A stretch of DNA of 64,000 bases from Methylophilus sp. 13 (GTDB taxonomy: Bacteria > Pseudomonadota > Gammaproteobacteria > Burkholderiales > Methylophilaceae). The stretch's first letter is position 1, and each line of letters starts with the position of its first letter. The translations under genes and the position numbers were made by a program. Of the stretch, positions 18,600 to 27,831 are shown piece by piece. Below the pieces are notes generated by a model. The model searched no databases and was not told the origin of the DNA. It saw only the letters and a program-made list of their open reading frames with translations. The stretch spans positions 558,001 through 622,000 of the forward strand of contig NZ_JADKYR010000001.1 in NCBI RefSeq assembly GCF_015354335.1, read 5' to 3'.

Positions 18600-19706
18600 A
18601 TGACTTACTACCAGCCAGAACCTGCTTACACCCACGGCAGTCAACCAAAAGTGGGTATCCTGTTAGCAAACCTGGGCACGCCCGACGCCCCCACGGCGAA
18701 AGCCTTGCGGCCTTACCTGCAGCAGTTTTTGATGGACAGGCGTGTGGTCGAAATCCCGCGCTTTATCTGGTGCTGGATTCTGCATTGCATCATCCTGGTG
18801 ATTCGCCCAAAAAAATCGGCAGAAAAATATGCCAGCGTGTGGACAGACCAAGGTTCACCGCTCATGGTTTATGCCCAGCAACAGAAAACCTTATTGCAAC
18901 AGAGTCTGGCAAAACACATCAACAGCCCGTTTGCCGTCGAACTCGGCATGACCTATGGCAACCCCAGCATGAAAAGCGCCATTGACTCCCTAAAAGCCCA
19001 AGGCTGCGACCGCATTTTAGTATTCCCGCTCTACCCCCAATACGCCGCCAGCAGCACTGCGGCGGCGCTGGATGCCGTGTGGCGCGTACTACTTAAAATG
19101 CGCAATGTGCCCGCCATCCGCACCATCAAGCACTACCACGATCATCCGCTGTATATTCAAGCACTCGCCAGCCACATCAAAACCTACTGGCAACAACATG
19201 GCCAGCCAGAAAAACTCGTGATGAGCTTTCACGGCGTGCCTAAATTCCACCTGATGAAAGGCGACCCCTACCACTGCGAATGTCACAAAACCGGACGCTT
19301 GCTGGCTGAGGCCTTAGGCTTAAACAAAGACCAATACCAAATCGCCTTCCAGTCCCGTTTCGGTCGTCAGGAATGGTTGCAACCTTACCTCGCCAACACG
19401 CTAGACGCCTTGGGTAAACAACAACTCAAACGCATAGATGTCGTTTGTCCCGGCTTTAGCAGCGACTGCCTGGAAACCCTGGAAGAAATCGCCATGGAAG
19501 GTAAACACTTGTTCCAGTCTGTCGGCGGAGGGGATTATCACTACATCCCGGCGCTCAATAGCGAGGCGGTCTGGATTGAAGCGATGCGGGATATTGCGCT
19601 GGAGCATTTGCAGGGTTGGGTGAGTAATGAGTTTGACTCAGCAAAAGCAGCAGCTGAAGCACAAGCGAGTAAACAACACGCTTTGGCAATGGGCGCTGAA
19701 AAATAA
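18600..19706 (+). CDS. hemH: Ferrochelatase
   Basis: Ferrochelatase inserts Fe2+ into protoporphyrin IX in the last step of haem synthesis. The 368 residues fit the betaproteobacterial form. The N-terminal VGILLANLGTPDAPT is diagnostic. The metal-chelating His lies in MSFHGVPKFHLMKGDPYHC, and the second catalytic region is VVCPGFSSDCLETLEEI. It is a single gene, with short gaps on both sides and none of its neighbours in the haem pathway. The gene 5' of it is transcribed in the same direction but is separated by a perfect hairpin. Confidence 0.97.
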   Translation: MTYYQPEPAYTHGSQPKVGILLANLGTPDAPTAKALRPYLQQFLMDRRVVEIPRFIWCWILHCIILVIRPKKSAEKYASVWTDQGSPLMVYAQQQKTLLQQSLAKHINSPFAVELGMTYGNPSMKSAIDSLKAQGCDRILVFPLYPQYAASSTAAALDAVWRVLLKMRNVPAIRTIKHYHDHPLYIQALASHIKTYWQQHGQPEKLVMSFHGVPKFHLMKGDPYHCECHKTGRLLAEALGLNKDQYQIAFQSRFGRQEWLQPYLANTLDALGKQQLKRIDVVCPGFSSDCLETLEEIAMEGKHLFQSVGGGDYHYIPALNSEAVWIEAMRDIALEHLQGWVSNEFDSAKAAAEAQASKQHALAMGAEK

Positions 19707-20070
19707 CGCTGCGGCTCAAACATCACATTTTTAAATATTTAAAAGCCCTCATGACTGACATGTCATTTTCCAGCATCCAACTTGGCTGCACGTCAAAAGG
19801 ATGAAAACACTGGCCAAAGCTTCGCTATCTAGATAGCCAGTGTTGGTGGAGAGAGCGCCGTGATGTTGAGTCAAAAAATTAGTATCAGCACTTATCTGCT
19901 TGAGAACCGTGCACAAAGATAGCAAATCTATCTCCTGCATTTGCACCAAGCATAAAAACTCATTTCAGCGTCCATTCGCATTGGTCTTGCTTGCAGCGCT
20001 CGCCTATTCCACTGCCAGCCCTCCCCAATTACGCGTTATAATCGCGTTTTAACGTTTTTATCGTTCCCCT
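19707..20070. other. 364-bp gene-free gap between hemH and hldD
   Basis: No credible coding sequence is visible. The gap holds an inverted repeat with 9-bp arms (AACACTGGC at 19806-19814 and GCCAGTGTT at 19836-19844) around the palindrome CTATCTAGATAG. It also holds the hldD promoter region, with TATAAT at 20037-20042 near its right end. The long reverse frame at 19749-19949 resembles nothing I know. Confidence 0.6.
20031..20047 (+). promoter_or_regulatory. hldD -10 box inside a palindrome
   Basis: A consensus TATAAT (20037-20042) is flanked by a perfect inverted repeat ACGCG (20031-20035) / CGCGT (20043-20047). No good -35 box is visible at 16-18 bp, so the promoter may need an activator. 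The hldD ATG is 24 bp downstream of the repeat. Confidence 0.45.
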
Positions 20071-21060
20071 ATGATCATTATCACCGGTGGTGCAGGCATG
20101 ATTGGTTCTATCATGGCTTGGCATTTAAACAACAAACTGGGTCGGCAAGACCTGGTGATTGTTGACCGTATCACGCATGAAAACCAGTGGCAAAACCTGG
20201 TACACAGACACTATGCCGAATACCTGGATAAAGACCAGCTGTTTGAGTTTCTCGAAGAAAATGATGAGATCACGGCAGTGATTCATATGGGGGCGATCAG
20301 CGCAACCACCGAGCGTGACTTTAACAAGCTGGTGGCGGATAACATGCATTATTCGCAAGACTTGTGGTCCTGGTGTGCCGAGTATGAGGTGCCGTTTTTC
20401 TACGCCAGCTCTGCGGCCACGTATGGCGGTGGTGAACAAGGCTATGACGATGCCAGCATTGAGAACTTGCGGCCATTAAATGGCTATGGCTACTCCAAGC
20501 ACTTTTTTGACCAGTGGGTGTTGCAGCAAGTCGCACAAAAGCAACCTACCCCGCCCGCGTGGGCTGGATTCAAGTTTTTTAACGTCTACGGGCCGAATGA
20601 ATATCACAAAGAGCGCATGGCCAGCGTGGCGTATCACACGTTTAACCAGTTTAGCGAGACCGGGACCATGCGCCTGTTTAAAGGCACCAAAGAAGGCATA
20701 GAGGACGGCATGCAGTTGCGTGACTTTGTCTATGTCAAAGACGTGGCGGATGTGATGGGCTTTTTCCTGGAATCAGCCCTCAAAAACAAACCGGTTGCTA
20801 GCGCGATTTACAACATAGGCACCGGTCAGGCACGCAGCTTTAAAGACCTGGCGACCAACGTGATGACCAGTATGCGCCGTGAGCCCAACATCACTTATAT
20901 TGATATGCCGCAAGACCTGCAGGGCAAATATCAGTACTTTACCCAAGCAGAGATGAAGAAGCTGCGCGATGCGGGATATAAAAAGCCGTTTACCTCGCTG
21001 GAGGAAGGCGTCAAAGACTATGTGCAAAACTATTTGATGCAAGACGACCCTTACGCATAA
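20071..21060 (+). CDS. hldD: ADP-L-glycero-D-manno-heptose-6-epimerase
   Basis: HldD makes the final ADP-L,D-heptose precursor of the LPS inner core. It is a short-chain dehydrogenase/epimerase with the N-terminal NADP-binding loop GGAGMIGSIMAWHLN at about residue 5-20 and the catalytic Tyr-X3-Lys in NGYGYSKHFFDQWVL. The usual GGAGFIG has Met in place of Phe here. The 329 residues match the family (E. coli has 310). It is first in the operon hldD-gmhA-hldE-waaF, which assembles and transfers ADP-heptose. Confidence 0.97.
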   Translation: MIIITGGAGMIGSIMAWHLNNKLGRQDLVIVDRITHENQWQNLVHRHYAEYLDKDQLFEFLEENDEITAVIHMGAISATTERDFNKLVADNMHYSQDLWSWCAEYEVPFFYASSAATYGGGEQGYDDASIENLRPLNGYGYSKHFFDQWVLQQVAQKQPTPPAWAGFKFFNVYGPNEYHKERMASVAYHTFNQFSETGTMRLFKGTKEGIEDGMQLRDFVYVKDVADVMGFFLESALKNKPVASAIYNIGTGQARSFKDLATNVMTSMRREPNITYIDMPQDLQGKYQYFTQAEMKKLRDAGYKKPFTSLEEGVKDYVQNYLMQDDPYA

Positions 21061-21086
21061 GTCATCAAACAATTGAGCGATAGATT

Positions 21087-21656
21087 GTGAGCGATATGAA
21101 CCATATTGAATACCTCAAAGGCGAACACGCCGCCCATATGGCGATGTTTCAGGCGCTGGAGCCCTTGTTTCCACTCATCAGCGATGTCGGCAACTTGTTG
21201 CGTGACTGTATTGCGCGCGGGGGCAAAATTCTGCTGTGCGGTAATGGCGGCAGTGCGGCAGATAGCCAGCATATTGCAGCAGAGATTGTCGGCCGCTTTA
21301 AAAAAGAGCGCAAAGGTCTGCCCTCAATTGCACTGACAACAGACACCTCCATCCTGACCTCAGTAGGCAACGATTATGGCTATGACTATATTTTTGCCCG
21401 TCAGGTAGAAGCCCTCTGTCGCCCCGAGGATGTGCTGATCGGCCTCACCACCAGTGGCAATAGCGCCAATGTGGTCCGTGCCATTGAAACCGCTAATGAA
21501 ATTGGGGCCACCACCATAGGCATGACTGGCGGCACAGGTGGCAAGTTAAATGCCCTGTGCAAGCACAATATTGTGGTGCCATCCAGCGTGACTGCACGCA
21601 TCCAGGAAGCGCACATCTTTATCGGCCACAGCTTGTGCGAGATTCTGGAGTCTTAA
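21087..21656 (+). CDS. gmhA: Sedoheptulose-7-phosphate isomerase
   Basis: GmhA converts sedoheptulose 7-phosphate to D-glycero-D-manno-heptose 7-phosphate, the first step of ADP-heptose synthesis. In a RuMP-cycle organism its substrate comes from the central formaldehyde-fixing cycle. The SIS-domain signature is [18 protein letters not shown] near residue 50, with [16 protein letters not shown] around 120. The frame opens with GTG at 21087; ATG at 21096 is an equally possible start. It lies 26 bp after hldD and 5 bp before hldE. Confidence 0.95.
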   Translation: MSDMNHIEYLKGEHAAHMAMFQALEPLFPLISDVGNLLRDCIARGGKILLCGNGGSAADSQHIAAEIVGRFKKERKGLPSIALTTDTSILTSVGNDYGYDYIFARQVEALCRPEDVLIGLTTSGNSANVVRAIETANEIGATTIGMTGGTGGKLNALCKHNIVVPSSVTARIQEAHIFIGHSLCEILES

Positions 21657-21661
21657 GTCTG

Positions 21662-23119
21662 ATGAATCCTGCATTCAGTAAAGTTGTGCAGCAGTTTGGT
21701 GATCAGGGTGCCCATGCTCTGGTGATTGGGGACGTGATGCTGGACCGCTACCTGCTCGGCGAGGTCAACCGCATTTCACCTGAAGCACCGGTCCCGGTTG
21801 TGCTGATCAAATCCGAACAACAGCGCGTGGGCGGTGCCGCCAATGTGGCAGCCAACCTGGCATTATTGGGTATCTCAACCAAGATGATTGGCTTGATGGG
21901 CAATGATAGTGAAGGCCAGACCTTACTCAAAGCCATGCAGTCACATGGGATTACGACCGAAGCGATGCTCACCAGCCAGCATCGTCCAACCATTGCCAAA
22001 ACCCGTATTCTGGGCGGACATCAGCAAATGCTCCGTCTGGATCAGGAAGACACCCAGAGTTTGAACGAAAGCGAGCAAGCTGAAATCCTCGCCAATATTG
22101 ACACTGCACTGGCAGCGCAACCTGCCCTGGTGATTTTGTCAGACTACGCCAAAGGCTTGCTCACCGAAACCGTCTGTCAGCAGGTGATCCAGCGTTGCCG
22201 CGCACGGCAGATACCGGTATTGGTAGATCCTAAAGGCCGCGATTACAGCAAATATCGGGGGGCAACTGCACTCACGCCGAATAAAAAAGAAACCGCCGAA
22301 GCCTGCGACAGCAGCCAGCAAGATCCGGCGCTAATCGCCAAAGCAACGGCGCTCAAGCAACGCTTGCAACTGGATTTTCTAGCCGTCACCCGAGGCGAAG
22401 AAGGCATTACGCTGATTGATGACAGCACCCACCATCTGAACGCCACCGCCAAGCAAGTATTTGATGTCTCAGGCGCAGGGGATACCGTGATTGCCACCCT
22501 GGCTGCCGGGCTGATGCACGGGCTGTCGGCACTGGATAGCTTGTCATTGGCCAATATTGCCGCTGGCGTGGTGGTCGGCAAAGTCGGCACCGTGCCAATT
22601 ACCAAGGCCGAATTACTTGATGCGCTGATGACGGCACAAGGCAATGAACAGGCGCACAAAATCTGCGCACTGGAAGAGCTCAAGCAAAAGGTCAGCCGCT
22701 GGAAACAGCAAGGCCAAAAAATCGTTTTTACCAATGGCTGCTTTGATTTATTGCATGCAGGCCATGTCACTTACCTTGAAGCGGCCAAAAAGCGGGGCGA
22801 CAAACTGGTGCTGGGACTCAACACCGATCGTTCAGTATCTGCGCTCAAAGGTCCGACCCGACCCGTGGTGAATGAAAATGACCGTGCGCGCGTGCTGGCC
22901 GCCCTGGAGTCTGTGGACGCGGTCATTTTGTTTGATGAAGACACGCCTTTGAACCTGATCATGGCAGTTCAACCTGATGTCATTGCCAAGGGCAGCGACT
23001 ACACCGCAGCCCAAGTGGTCGGCGGCAAAGAGGTGCTCTCTTGGGGCGGTGAAATTGCATTGATTGACTTGGTGGAAGGCCGAAGCACCACCAATCTGAT
23101 TAAAAAAATGCATGCATGA
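21662..23119 (+). CDS. hldE: Bifunctional heptose-7-phosphate kinase / heptose-1-phosphate adenylyltransferase
   Basis: A 485-residue fused enzyme, like E. coli HldE (477). The N-terminal PfkB-type kinase domain (about 1-325) contains VGGAANVAANLALLG and the catalytic VSGAGDTVIATLAAG. The C-terminal nucleotidyltransferase (about 350-485) contains FTNGCFDLLHAGH with the HxGH motif and the closing GRSTTNLIKK. I start at the ATG at 21662, because the frame extends upstream only into gmhA antiphase. It ends in an ATGA overlap with waaF, indicating tight translational coupling. Confidence 0.97.
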   Translation: MNPAFSKVVQQFGDQGAHALVIGDVMLDRYLLGEVNRISPEAPVPVVLIKSEQQRVGGAANVAANLALLGISTKMIGLMGNDSEGQTLLKAMQSHGITTEAMLTSQHRPTIAKTRILGGHQQMLRLDQEDTQSLNESEQAEILANIDTALAAQPALVILSDYAKGLLTETVCQQVIQRCRARQIPVLVDPKGRDYSKYRGATALTPNKKETAEACDSSQQDPALIAKATALKQRLQLDFLAVTRGEEGITLIDDSTHHLNATAKQVFDVSGAGDTVIATLAAGLMHGLSALDSLSLANIAAGVVVGKVGTVPITKAELLDALMTAQGNEQAHKICALEELKQKVSRWKQQGQKIVFTNGCFDLLHAGHVTYLEAAKKRGDKLVLGLNTDRSVSALKGPTRPVVNENDRARVLAALESVDAVILFDEDTPLNLIMAVQPDVIAKGSDYTAAQVVGGKEVLSWGGEIALIDLVEGRSTTNLIKKMHA

Positions 23120-24147
23120 GTAGTGCTGACAAGATTCTGGTCATCGGCCCGTCGTGGGTAGGCGACATGGTTCTCGCGCAAAGCTTGTTCAAGCAACTCA
23201 AGTCGGACCGTCCCGCTTGCCAGATTGATGTCGCCGCACCGTCGTGGACACTGCCATTGCTGGCGCGCATGCCCGAAATCACCCAAGCCATCGCCCTGCC
23301 CTTCAAACACGGGCAATTATCTTTAGGCGCGCGCTGGCGCTTTGGCCGTGGCCTGAGGGTTCAGGGCTACACGCAAGCCATCTTACTCACCAACAGTCTG
23401 AAATCAGCCATTTTGCCCTGGGCTGCCGGCATTCCATTACGGACCGGCTTTAAAGGAGAGATGCGTTACGGCTTGGTCAATGACATGCGCCCGCTGGATA
23501 AAACCCGTCTCAAAAAAACCGTCGAGCGCTTTGTGACGCTGGGTTTAAGCCCGCAAACTGTGCTCCCTAGCGCCTTGCCACAACCTGCATTGGTCGCTGA
23601 TGCAGCCAATGCCGACCGATTACTGCACGCTTTCAAGCTCGATGCCTCCAAACCGATGCTGGGTCTCTGCCCAGGGGCCGAATATGGCGAAGCGAAACGC
23701 TGGCCAGCCGAGTATTACGCGCAAGTCGCCAATCATGTGCTAGATGCAGGCTGGCAAGTGATGCTGTTTGGTTCCGATAAAGATGCCCCGGTGACAGCCT
23801 CCATCCAACACCTCACGCAGCAGCGATGCCTGGACCTGGCGGGCAAAACCAGCCTGGGGGATGCAATTGACCTGATGTCGTTGTGCCAACGGGTGGTCAG
23901 TAACGACTCGGGGCTGATGCATGTGGCTGCCGCACTGGATAAGCCATTGGTAGCGATTTATGGCTCCTCTGACCCGAAACATACGCCACCGATGCACCCG
24001 GATGCAGTGATACAATATCTGGGGCTGTCATGTAGCCCGTGTTTCAAGCGTGTATGCCCGCTCGGTCATTTGAATTGTTTGCGACAATTGTCCCCTGAAC
24101 AAGTCTTACCCACACTCGCACTCACGCGCGTGGAGTTTGCGTCATGA
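23116..24147 (+). CDS. waaF: ADP-heptose:LPS heptosyltransferase II
   Basis: A 343-residue GT9-family enzyme that adds the second heptose to the LPS inner core on the cytoplasmic face of the inner membrane. The N-terminal VIGPSWVGDMVLAQSLFKQL and the donor-site segment CPGAEYGEAKRWPAEYYA are specific to WaaF rather than WaaC. The SNDSGLMHVAAALDKPLVAIYGSSDP motif is typical of GT9. It overlaps hldE and the next gene by ATGA at both ends. No waaC or waaA is in the window, so the heptosyltransferase I gene lies elsewhere unless the GT9 gene at 38078 has that role. Confidence 0.95.
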   Translation: MSSADKILVIGPSWVGDMVLAQSLFKQLKSDRPACQIDVAAPSWTLPLLARMPEITQAIALPFKHGQLSLGARWRFGRGLRVQGYTQAILLTNSLKSAILPWAAGIPLRTGFKGEMRYGLVNDMRPLDKTRLKKTVERFVTLGLSPQTVLPSALPQPALVADAANADRLLHAFKLDASKPMLGLCPGAEYGEAKRWPAEYYAQVANHVLDAGWQVMLFGSDKDAPVTASIQHLTQQRCLDLAGKTSLGDAIDLMSLCQRVVSNDSGLMHVAAALDKPLVAIYGSSDPKHTPPMHPDAVIQYLGLSCSPCFKRVCPLGHLNCLRQLSPEQVLPTLALTRVEFAS

Positions 24148-25679
24148 AACGCTTTTCTTACCTGCAAAAAATCACGCAAGCCCAGTGGTTAATCCTGTAT
24201 TTGCTGGCCGCCTTTCTAATCGTCAGCAAAATTATGTATAACCAGCACGGCTGGGTAAACAACGACTCACTGTTGTATTTTGAGCAGGCCAGACTTCTGG
24301 CTGCCGGGCAATGGCAGCAGGCGTATCGCCTGTTCTCGTGGCCGTTCTACCCAAGCCTGCTCGCACTGATACAGCGCAGTACGGGTCTGGAGATACACAG
24401 CGCGGCCATCGGCTTGAATATAGTGTGCTTTGTGCTGTTTGTCGCAGGCTTTCAACAATTGCTGCTAGAAGCGGGCGCCAAGTTGCGCACGCTGCACTGG
24501 GGGCATGGCCTGCTGTTCTCCACGCAATATATGGTCGGCAGTGTATTAGGCATGTTGCTGCGCGACGAGGGCTTTTGGGCGGCCTATACCTGGGGCCTGG
24601 TATATTGGCTACGCAGCCTTAAAACGCAACGCTGGCAGGACCTGCTGGCGTTTCAGGCCGCCATGGTCATCGCCACCTTATTCCGGATTGAAGCGGCGGT
24701 TTATTTGCTCGCCCTGCCCTTCTGCGCGCTTGCCTATACCGGCTTAAGCGCCTCAGGGCGAATCAAGCTTTGGCTGCGCGCCAATAGCCTCAGCCTGCTC
24801 ACAGCATTGATGTTAGGAATCGCCTTATTCGCTGGCGTATTGCGACTGGATCAATTAGGCAGATTGCAAGAAATCGTCACTCAGGTCACGCGCCTGTTTG
24901 GGGAACGCATCGATTTTATTCAACAAAAAGCCGCCATTATCAACCAGCAGGTTTTAGGTGAAGATCTGGATGAATACGGCTTGTTCAGCCTCTGGGTGAC
25001 CTTGATCCTGATTGCCATCAGCAAAACATTAAAAACGGCCGGCCTGCCAGCATTGATTGCCATCTGCTGGCCCAAACAGAGCTGGTGGTCGCGCTTACCG
25101 GCACCCGCCCGGCATCTGGCGCTGGCAACACTCAGCGTCAGCTTTGTCGTCAGCCTGGTGATCTTGTTGAATGTGTTTGTCCTCTCCAGCCGCTATGTCA
25201 TTGCCAGTGGCATCGTGTTTATTTTCCTCGCCGCGTTTGCCATGACTGAATGGCAAAGCCGCTGGCCCAAGCTCAGTAGCAGAGGGGTTGCCTGCTTGCT
25301 GGTTGCCATGCTCGCCTACTCCTTATGGGATAGAAATCCGACTGATCTTGATCGGCAGGCGGTGGACTACATCCAGACCATCAATCCACAACAGCAACCG
25401 GTGTTTTATGACACCGAAAATGCGCGGTTTTATGCCCACCGACCATATCAGGATAGAGTACTGGGTCATACACTGTTTCCCGAGCTGGTCAAGCAGCAGG
25501 CGATCTCGAAGTATGACTACTATATGATCACTATCAGCAAGGATGCGGTGGACGTGGCTTATGAACAGCTCGCTGTGCAAACCTTGCAAGAAGCCAATTT
25601 CAAGCTGGTGAAAACCTTTTACGGTTGGCGCGGTAAATCTAAAGTCATGATTTTTAGCAAACAGGCCGTGACACCCTGA
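24144..25679 (+). CDS. Polytopic membrane protein, glycosyltransferase-C-like
   Basis: A 511-residue protein with about 10-11 hydrophobic segments and a soluble C-terminal region of roughly 120 residues. After the first membrane helix, an acidic periplasmic loop (NNDSLLYFEQARLLAAG) leads into a FSWPFYPSLLAL segment. That layout is seen in GT39/PMT-like GT-C enzymes, where an acidic residue in the first loop is catalytic. I infer a polyprenyl-linked sugar transferase, but no specific family could be assigned. It starts in an ATGA overlap with waaF, which ties it to LPS core assembly. Confidence 0.6.
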   Translation: MKRFSYLQKITQAQWLILYLLAAFLIVSKIMYNQHGWVNNDSLLYFEQARLLAAGQWQQAYRLFSWPFYPSLLALIQRSTGLEIHSAAIGLNIVCFVLFVAGFQQLLLEAGAKLRTLHWGHGLLFSTQYMVGSVLGMLLRDEGFWAAYTWGLVYWLRSLKTQRWQDLLAFQAAMVIATLFRIEAAVYLLALPFCALAYTGLSASGRIKLWLRANSLSLLTALMLGIALFAGVLRLDQLGRLQEIVTQVTRLFGERIDFIQQKAAIINQQVLGEDLDEYGLFSLWVTLILIAISKTLKTAGLPALIAICWPKQSWWSRLPAPARHLALATLSVSFVVSLVILLNVFVLSSRYVIASGIVFIFLAAFAMTEWQSRWPKLSSRGVACLLVAMLAYSLWDRNPTDLDRQAVDYIQTINPQQQPVFYDTENARFYAHRPYQDRVLGHTLFPELVKQQAISKYDYYMITISKDAVDVAYEQLAVQTLQEANFKLVKTFYGWRGKSKVMIFSKQAVTP

Positions 25680-25731
25680 TGCAATACGTTAAAATTCATA
25701 AAAATAATTCACTATTCGTTCAGGCCTCCTC

Positions 25732-26862
25732 ATGATTCATTCGCTGACCCAAAAATTTCCCATTCTTAACCTCTGGCAACCACCGTTCAAACATTTGCTG
25801 CGCTTAAGCATTCTTTGGGTGATTCTGGTGGCATGTACCGCAAACGTCTGCAACAGCTTTTTCATTAAATGGGGTTTCCGCGACGACTCCCGCTATGCGT
25901 CGCTAATAGGGGTGATTGATGGCACGGCTTACCAGCCCTATGTTTACCGCTCAACGGTCCCGCGTCTGGCTGACCTGGCGGTGCAGCAGATTCCGGAAAA
26001 GAAACAGGAAAAGCTGTTTGAACGCATCATCTCGTCCGACAAACTGAAAAACCATTTCTTTCACGATGTACCTGCCGAGGAATGGACGCCTCGCGTGGCG
26101 CTGGACTACCACCTGATGTATGGCCTGACTTTGCTCAGTTTTCTGCTGACGCTGATTTACCTGCGCAAGATTTTTCTGCACTTTTCTGACAACTACTCGG
26201 CCTCTATCCTTGCCGTGGTGCTGTTTAGCCTGATCTACCCGCTGACTTTCAAGCGTGGCGGCTATTTTTATGATTTCTTTGAACTGCTTGGTATCACAGT
26301 CAGCACCTATTACTTTCTGACTGACCGCAAGTTTCTGGCGTCCATCTTGCTCATGCTCACGGCATTTAACAAAGAAACCGCCTTCGTTGCCGCATTCGGT
26401 TTTTTCTTCTTACATGCCAAAGACTATCCCATGCAAAAGCGCGTGGCTTATTTTGCACTACAATTCATTGCCTGCTTCCTGATCCGGCAATGGATCATCG
26501 CACCCTATACCGGGAACACGGATTCAGCCCTACATTTTCACTTGCTTGATAACGCAAAATTCTGGCTCAATCCGGTCAATTACTTCAAATTGAGTGATTT
26601 TTATACACTGGGATTGTTCTCGCCCACGTTGCAGCACGTCTTGCTGTTTCCATGGCTGGCCTACTGGATACGCGCTGGCTGGCAACAAATGGATGACATG
26701 CTCAAACGGTATACGCTGGGGATTTTTATTCCTAACCTGCTGCTGTTCCTGAACTTCACCACCAAGGATGAGTTCAGAAACTTCTCGCTGAGCATGATCG
26801 CCTTGTACATCATACTGATTCATGGGTTTTCAAACTTCAGGCAGTGGCTGGACCAGAAGTAA
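25732..26862 (+). CDS. Polytopic membrane protein of unknown function
   Basis: A 376-residue protein with about 8 hydrophobic segments. The N-terminal loop after the first helix contains WGFRDDSRYASL, followed by a 100-residue hydrophilic stretch. A GGYFYDFFELLGI motif and LMLTAFNKETAF lie in the middle. The GGYFYD-E and NKET-type motifs recur in uncharacterised membrane proteins of polysaccharide loci. It lies 52 bp behind the GT-C-like gene and 10 bp before the MptE-like gene, so it is probably part of the same transcript. The function is not recognised. Confidence 0.6.
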   Translation: MIHSLTQKFPILNLWQPPFKHLLRLSILWVILVACTANVCNSFFIKWGFRDDSRYASLIGVIDGTAYQPYVYRSTVPRLADLAVQQIPEKKQEKLFERIISSDKLKNHFFHDVPAEEWTPRVALDYHLMYGLTLLSFLLTLIYLRKIFLHFSDNYSASILAVVLFSLIYPLTFKRGGYFYDFFELLGITVSTYYFLTDRKFLASILLMLTAFNKETAFVAAFGFFFLHAKDYPMQKRVAYFALQFIACFLIRQWIIAPYTGNTDSALHFHLLDNAKFWLNPVNYFKLSDFYTLGLFSPTLQHVLLFPWLAYWIRAGWQQMDDMLKRYTLGIFIPNLLLFLNFTTKDEFRNFSLSMIALYIILIHGFSNFRQWLDQK

Positions 26863-26872
26863 CAGAGCAGAC

Positions 26873-27823
26873 ATGAGATTCGTAGATAAATTGCGCATGG
26901 GTTACCGGCGCTGGCAATTGGGTGACGCCTTCAAGCATCAATACAACTGCCACCCAGACTTTGACCTGCAGCGCGGGGAGCACAGCTGCACCATCCTCTG
27001 GAAAAAGCAGCCAATAGCCACCATCCCTTTTGCGCATACGCTGAGCCAACAACAACGGGGACCATGCTGGATCGTCGCTTCCGGCCCTTCGCTGGCCGAG
27101 ATTGATCTGCAGAAAATCGCCGCGTATCCGACCATCAGCCTCAATTGCGCAATTAAAAAATTTAGCGCGGCCAAGCTCCATCCGACCGACTGCGTGATTG
27201 TGGATCACCGCGTATTTGAGCGCCAGTGGGATTGTGTCGTCGAATCTGTGCGTTCGGGCGCGCGCTGTTTCTTCAACTTTGAAGGGCTGAGTATTATTGC
27301 TGAGCGGGCGCCGGAACTGCTGAAGCAAGGCAATCTCTACCTGATTGAGTCGGTGAGTCGCAAATATGGGGTGGCCAGAGGCAGTGCCGAGCAATACTTG
27401 CAGGCATTTGCGCAATCGCCTGAGATTCTACTGGCCCCGGATTTATTGCCCTTCTGCCGCTCAATTGGCTTTAGCCACAATTTAAAACAAGGCGTGTTTG
27501 CCGGGAAAACGGTAGCCACCTGGGCAGTACAACTGGCGTTTGCCCTGGGCTATGAAGCGATTTATATTCTGGGTATGGATTTGGGCGGCACCGGTAAAGC
27601 CCATTTTTATGCCGACCAGCACAATCCTTCACCAGATTTTCTGCGCTATTACGAACCGCATATTCGCGGCTGCTTTGAGCTGGCGCGTCTGGCCAGTGAA
27701 AAAACAGGGGTTAAGCTATATAATCTGTCGCTACAGAGCGCCTTGCCTGCCGAGATTATTCCAAAAATGTCGTTTGCCGAGGCTTTGCAACAAATTACCG
27801 AGACGGCATCCGTCAAGAAATGA
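26873..27823 (+). CDS. MptE-like (DUF115 superfamily) protein, probable LPS-core biosynthesis
   Basis: A 316-residue cytoplasmic protein. The nucleotide-binding-like motif CWIVASGPSLAEIDLQKI lies near residue 68, followed by ISLNCAIKKF and DCVIVDH. Further on is YEAIYILGMDLGGTGKAHFY. This pattern belongs to the DUF115/MptE-like superfamily, which includes sialic-acid-type transferases and core-LPS proteins such as WaaZ. I chose the ATG at 26873 because a longer frame (26822) runs back into the preceding gene. It is followed after 8 bp by a cytidylyltransferase-like gene, suggesting a CMP-sugar donor. Confidence 0.7.
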   Translation: MRFVDKLRMGYRRWQLGDAFKHQYNCHPDFDLQRGEHSCTILWKKQPIATIPFAHTLSQQQRGPCWIVASGPSLAEIDLQKIAAYPTISLNCAIKKFSAAKLHPTDCVIVDHRVFERQWDCVVESVRSGARCFFNFEGLSIIAERAPELLKQGNLYLIESVSRKYGVARGSAEQYLQAFAQSPEILLAPDLLPFCRSIGFSHNLKQGVFAGKTVATWAVQLAFALGYEAIYILGMDLGGTGKAHFYADQHNPSPDFLRYYEPHIRGCFELARLASEKTGVKLYNLSLQSALPAEIIPKMSFAEALQQITETASVKK

Positions 27824-27831
27824 TTTAAGTT

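Noticed and set aside
19749-19949. 66-codon minus-strand frame in the hemH-hldD gap
   Set aside because: It has no ribosome site, no match I recognise and lies in a gap with palindromes; not supported as a gene.
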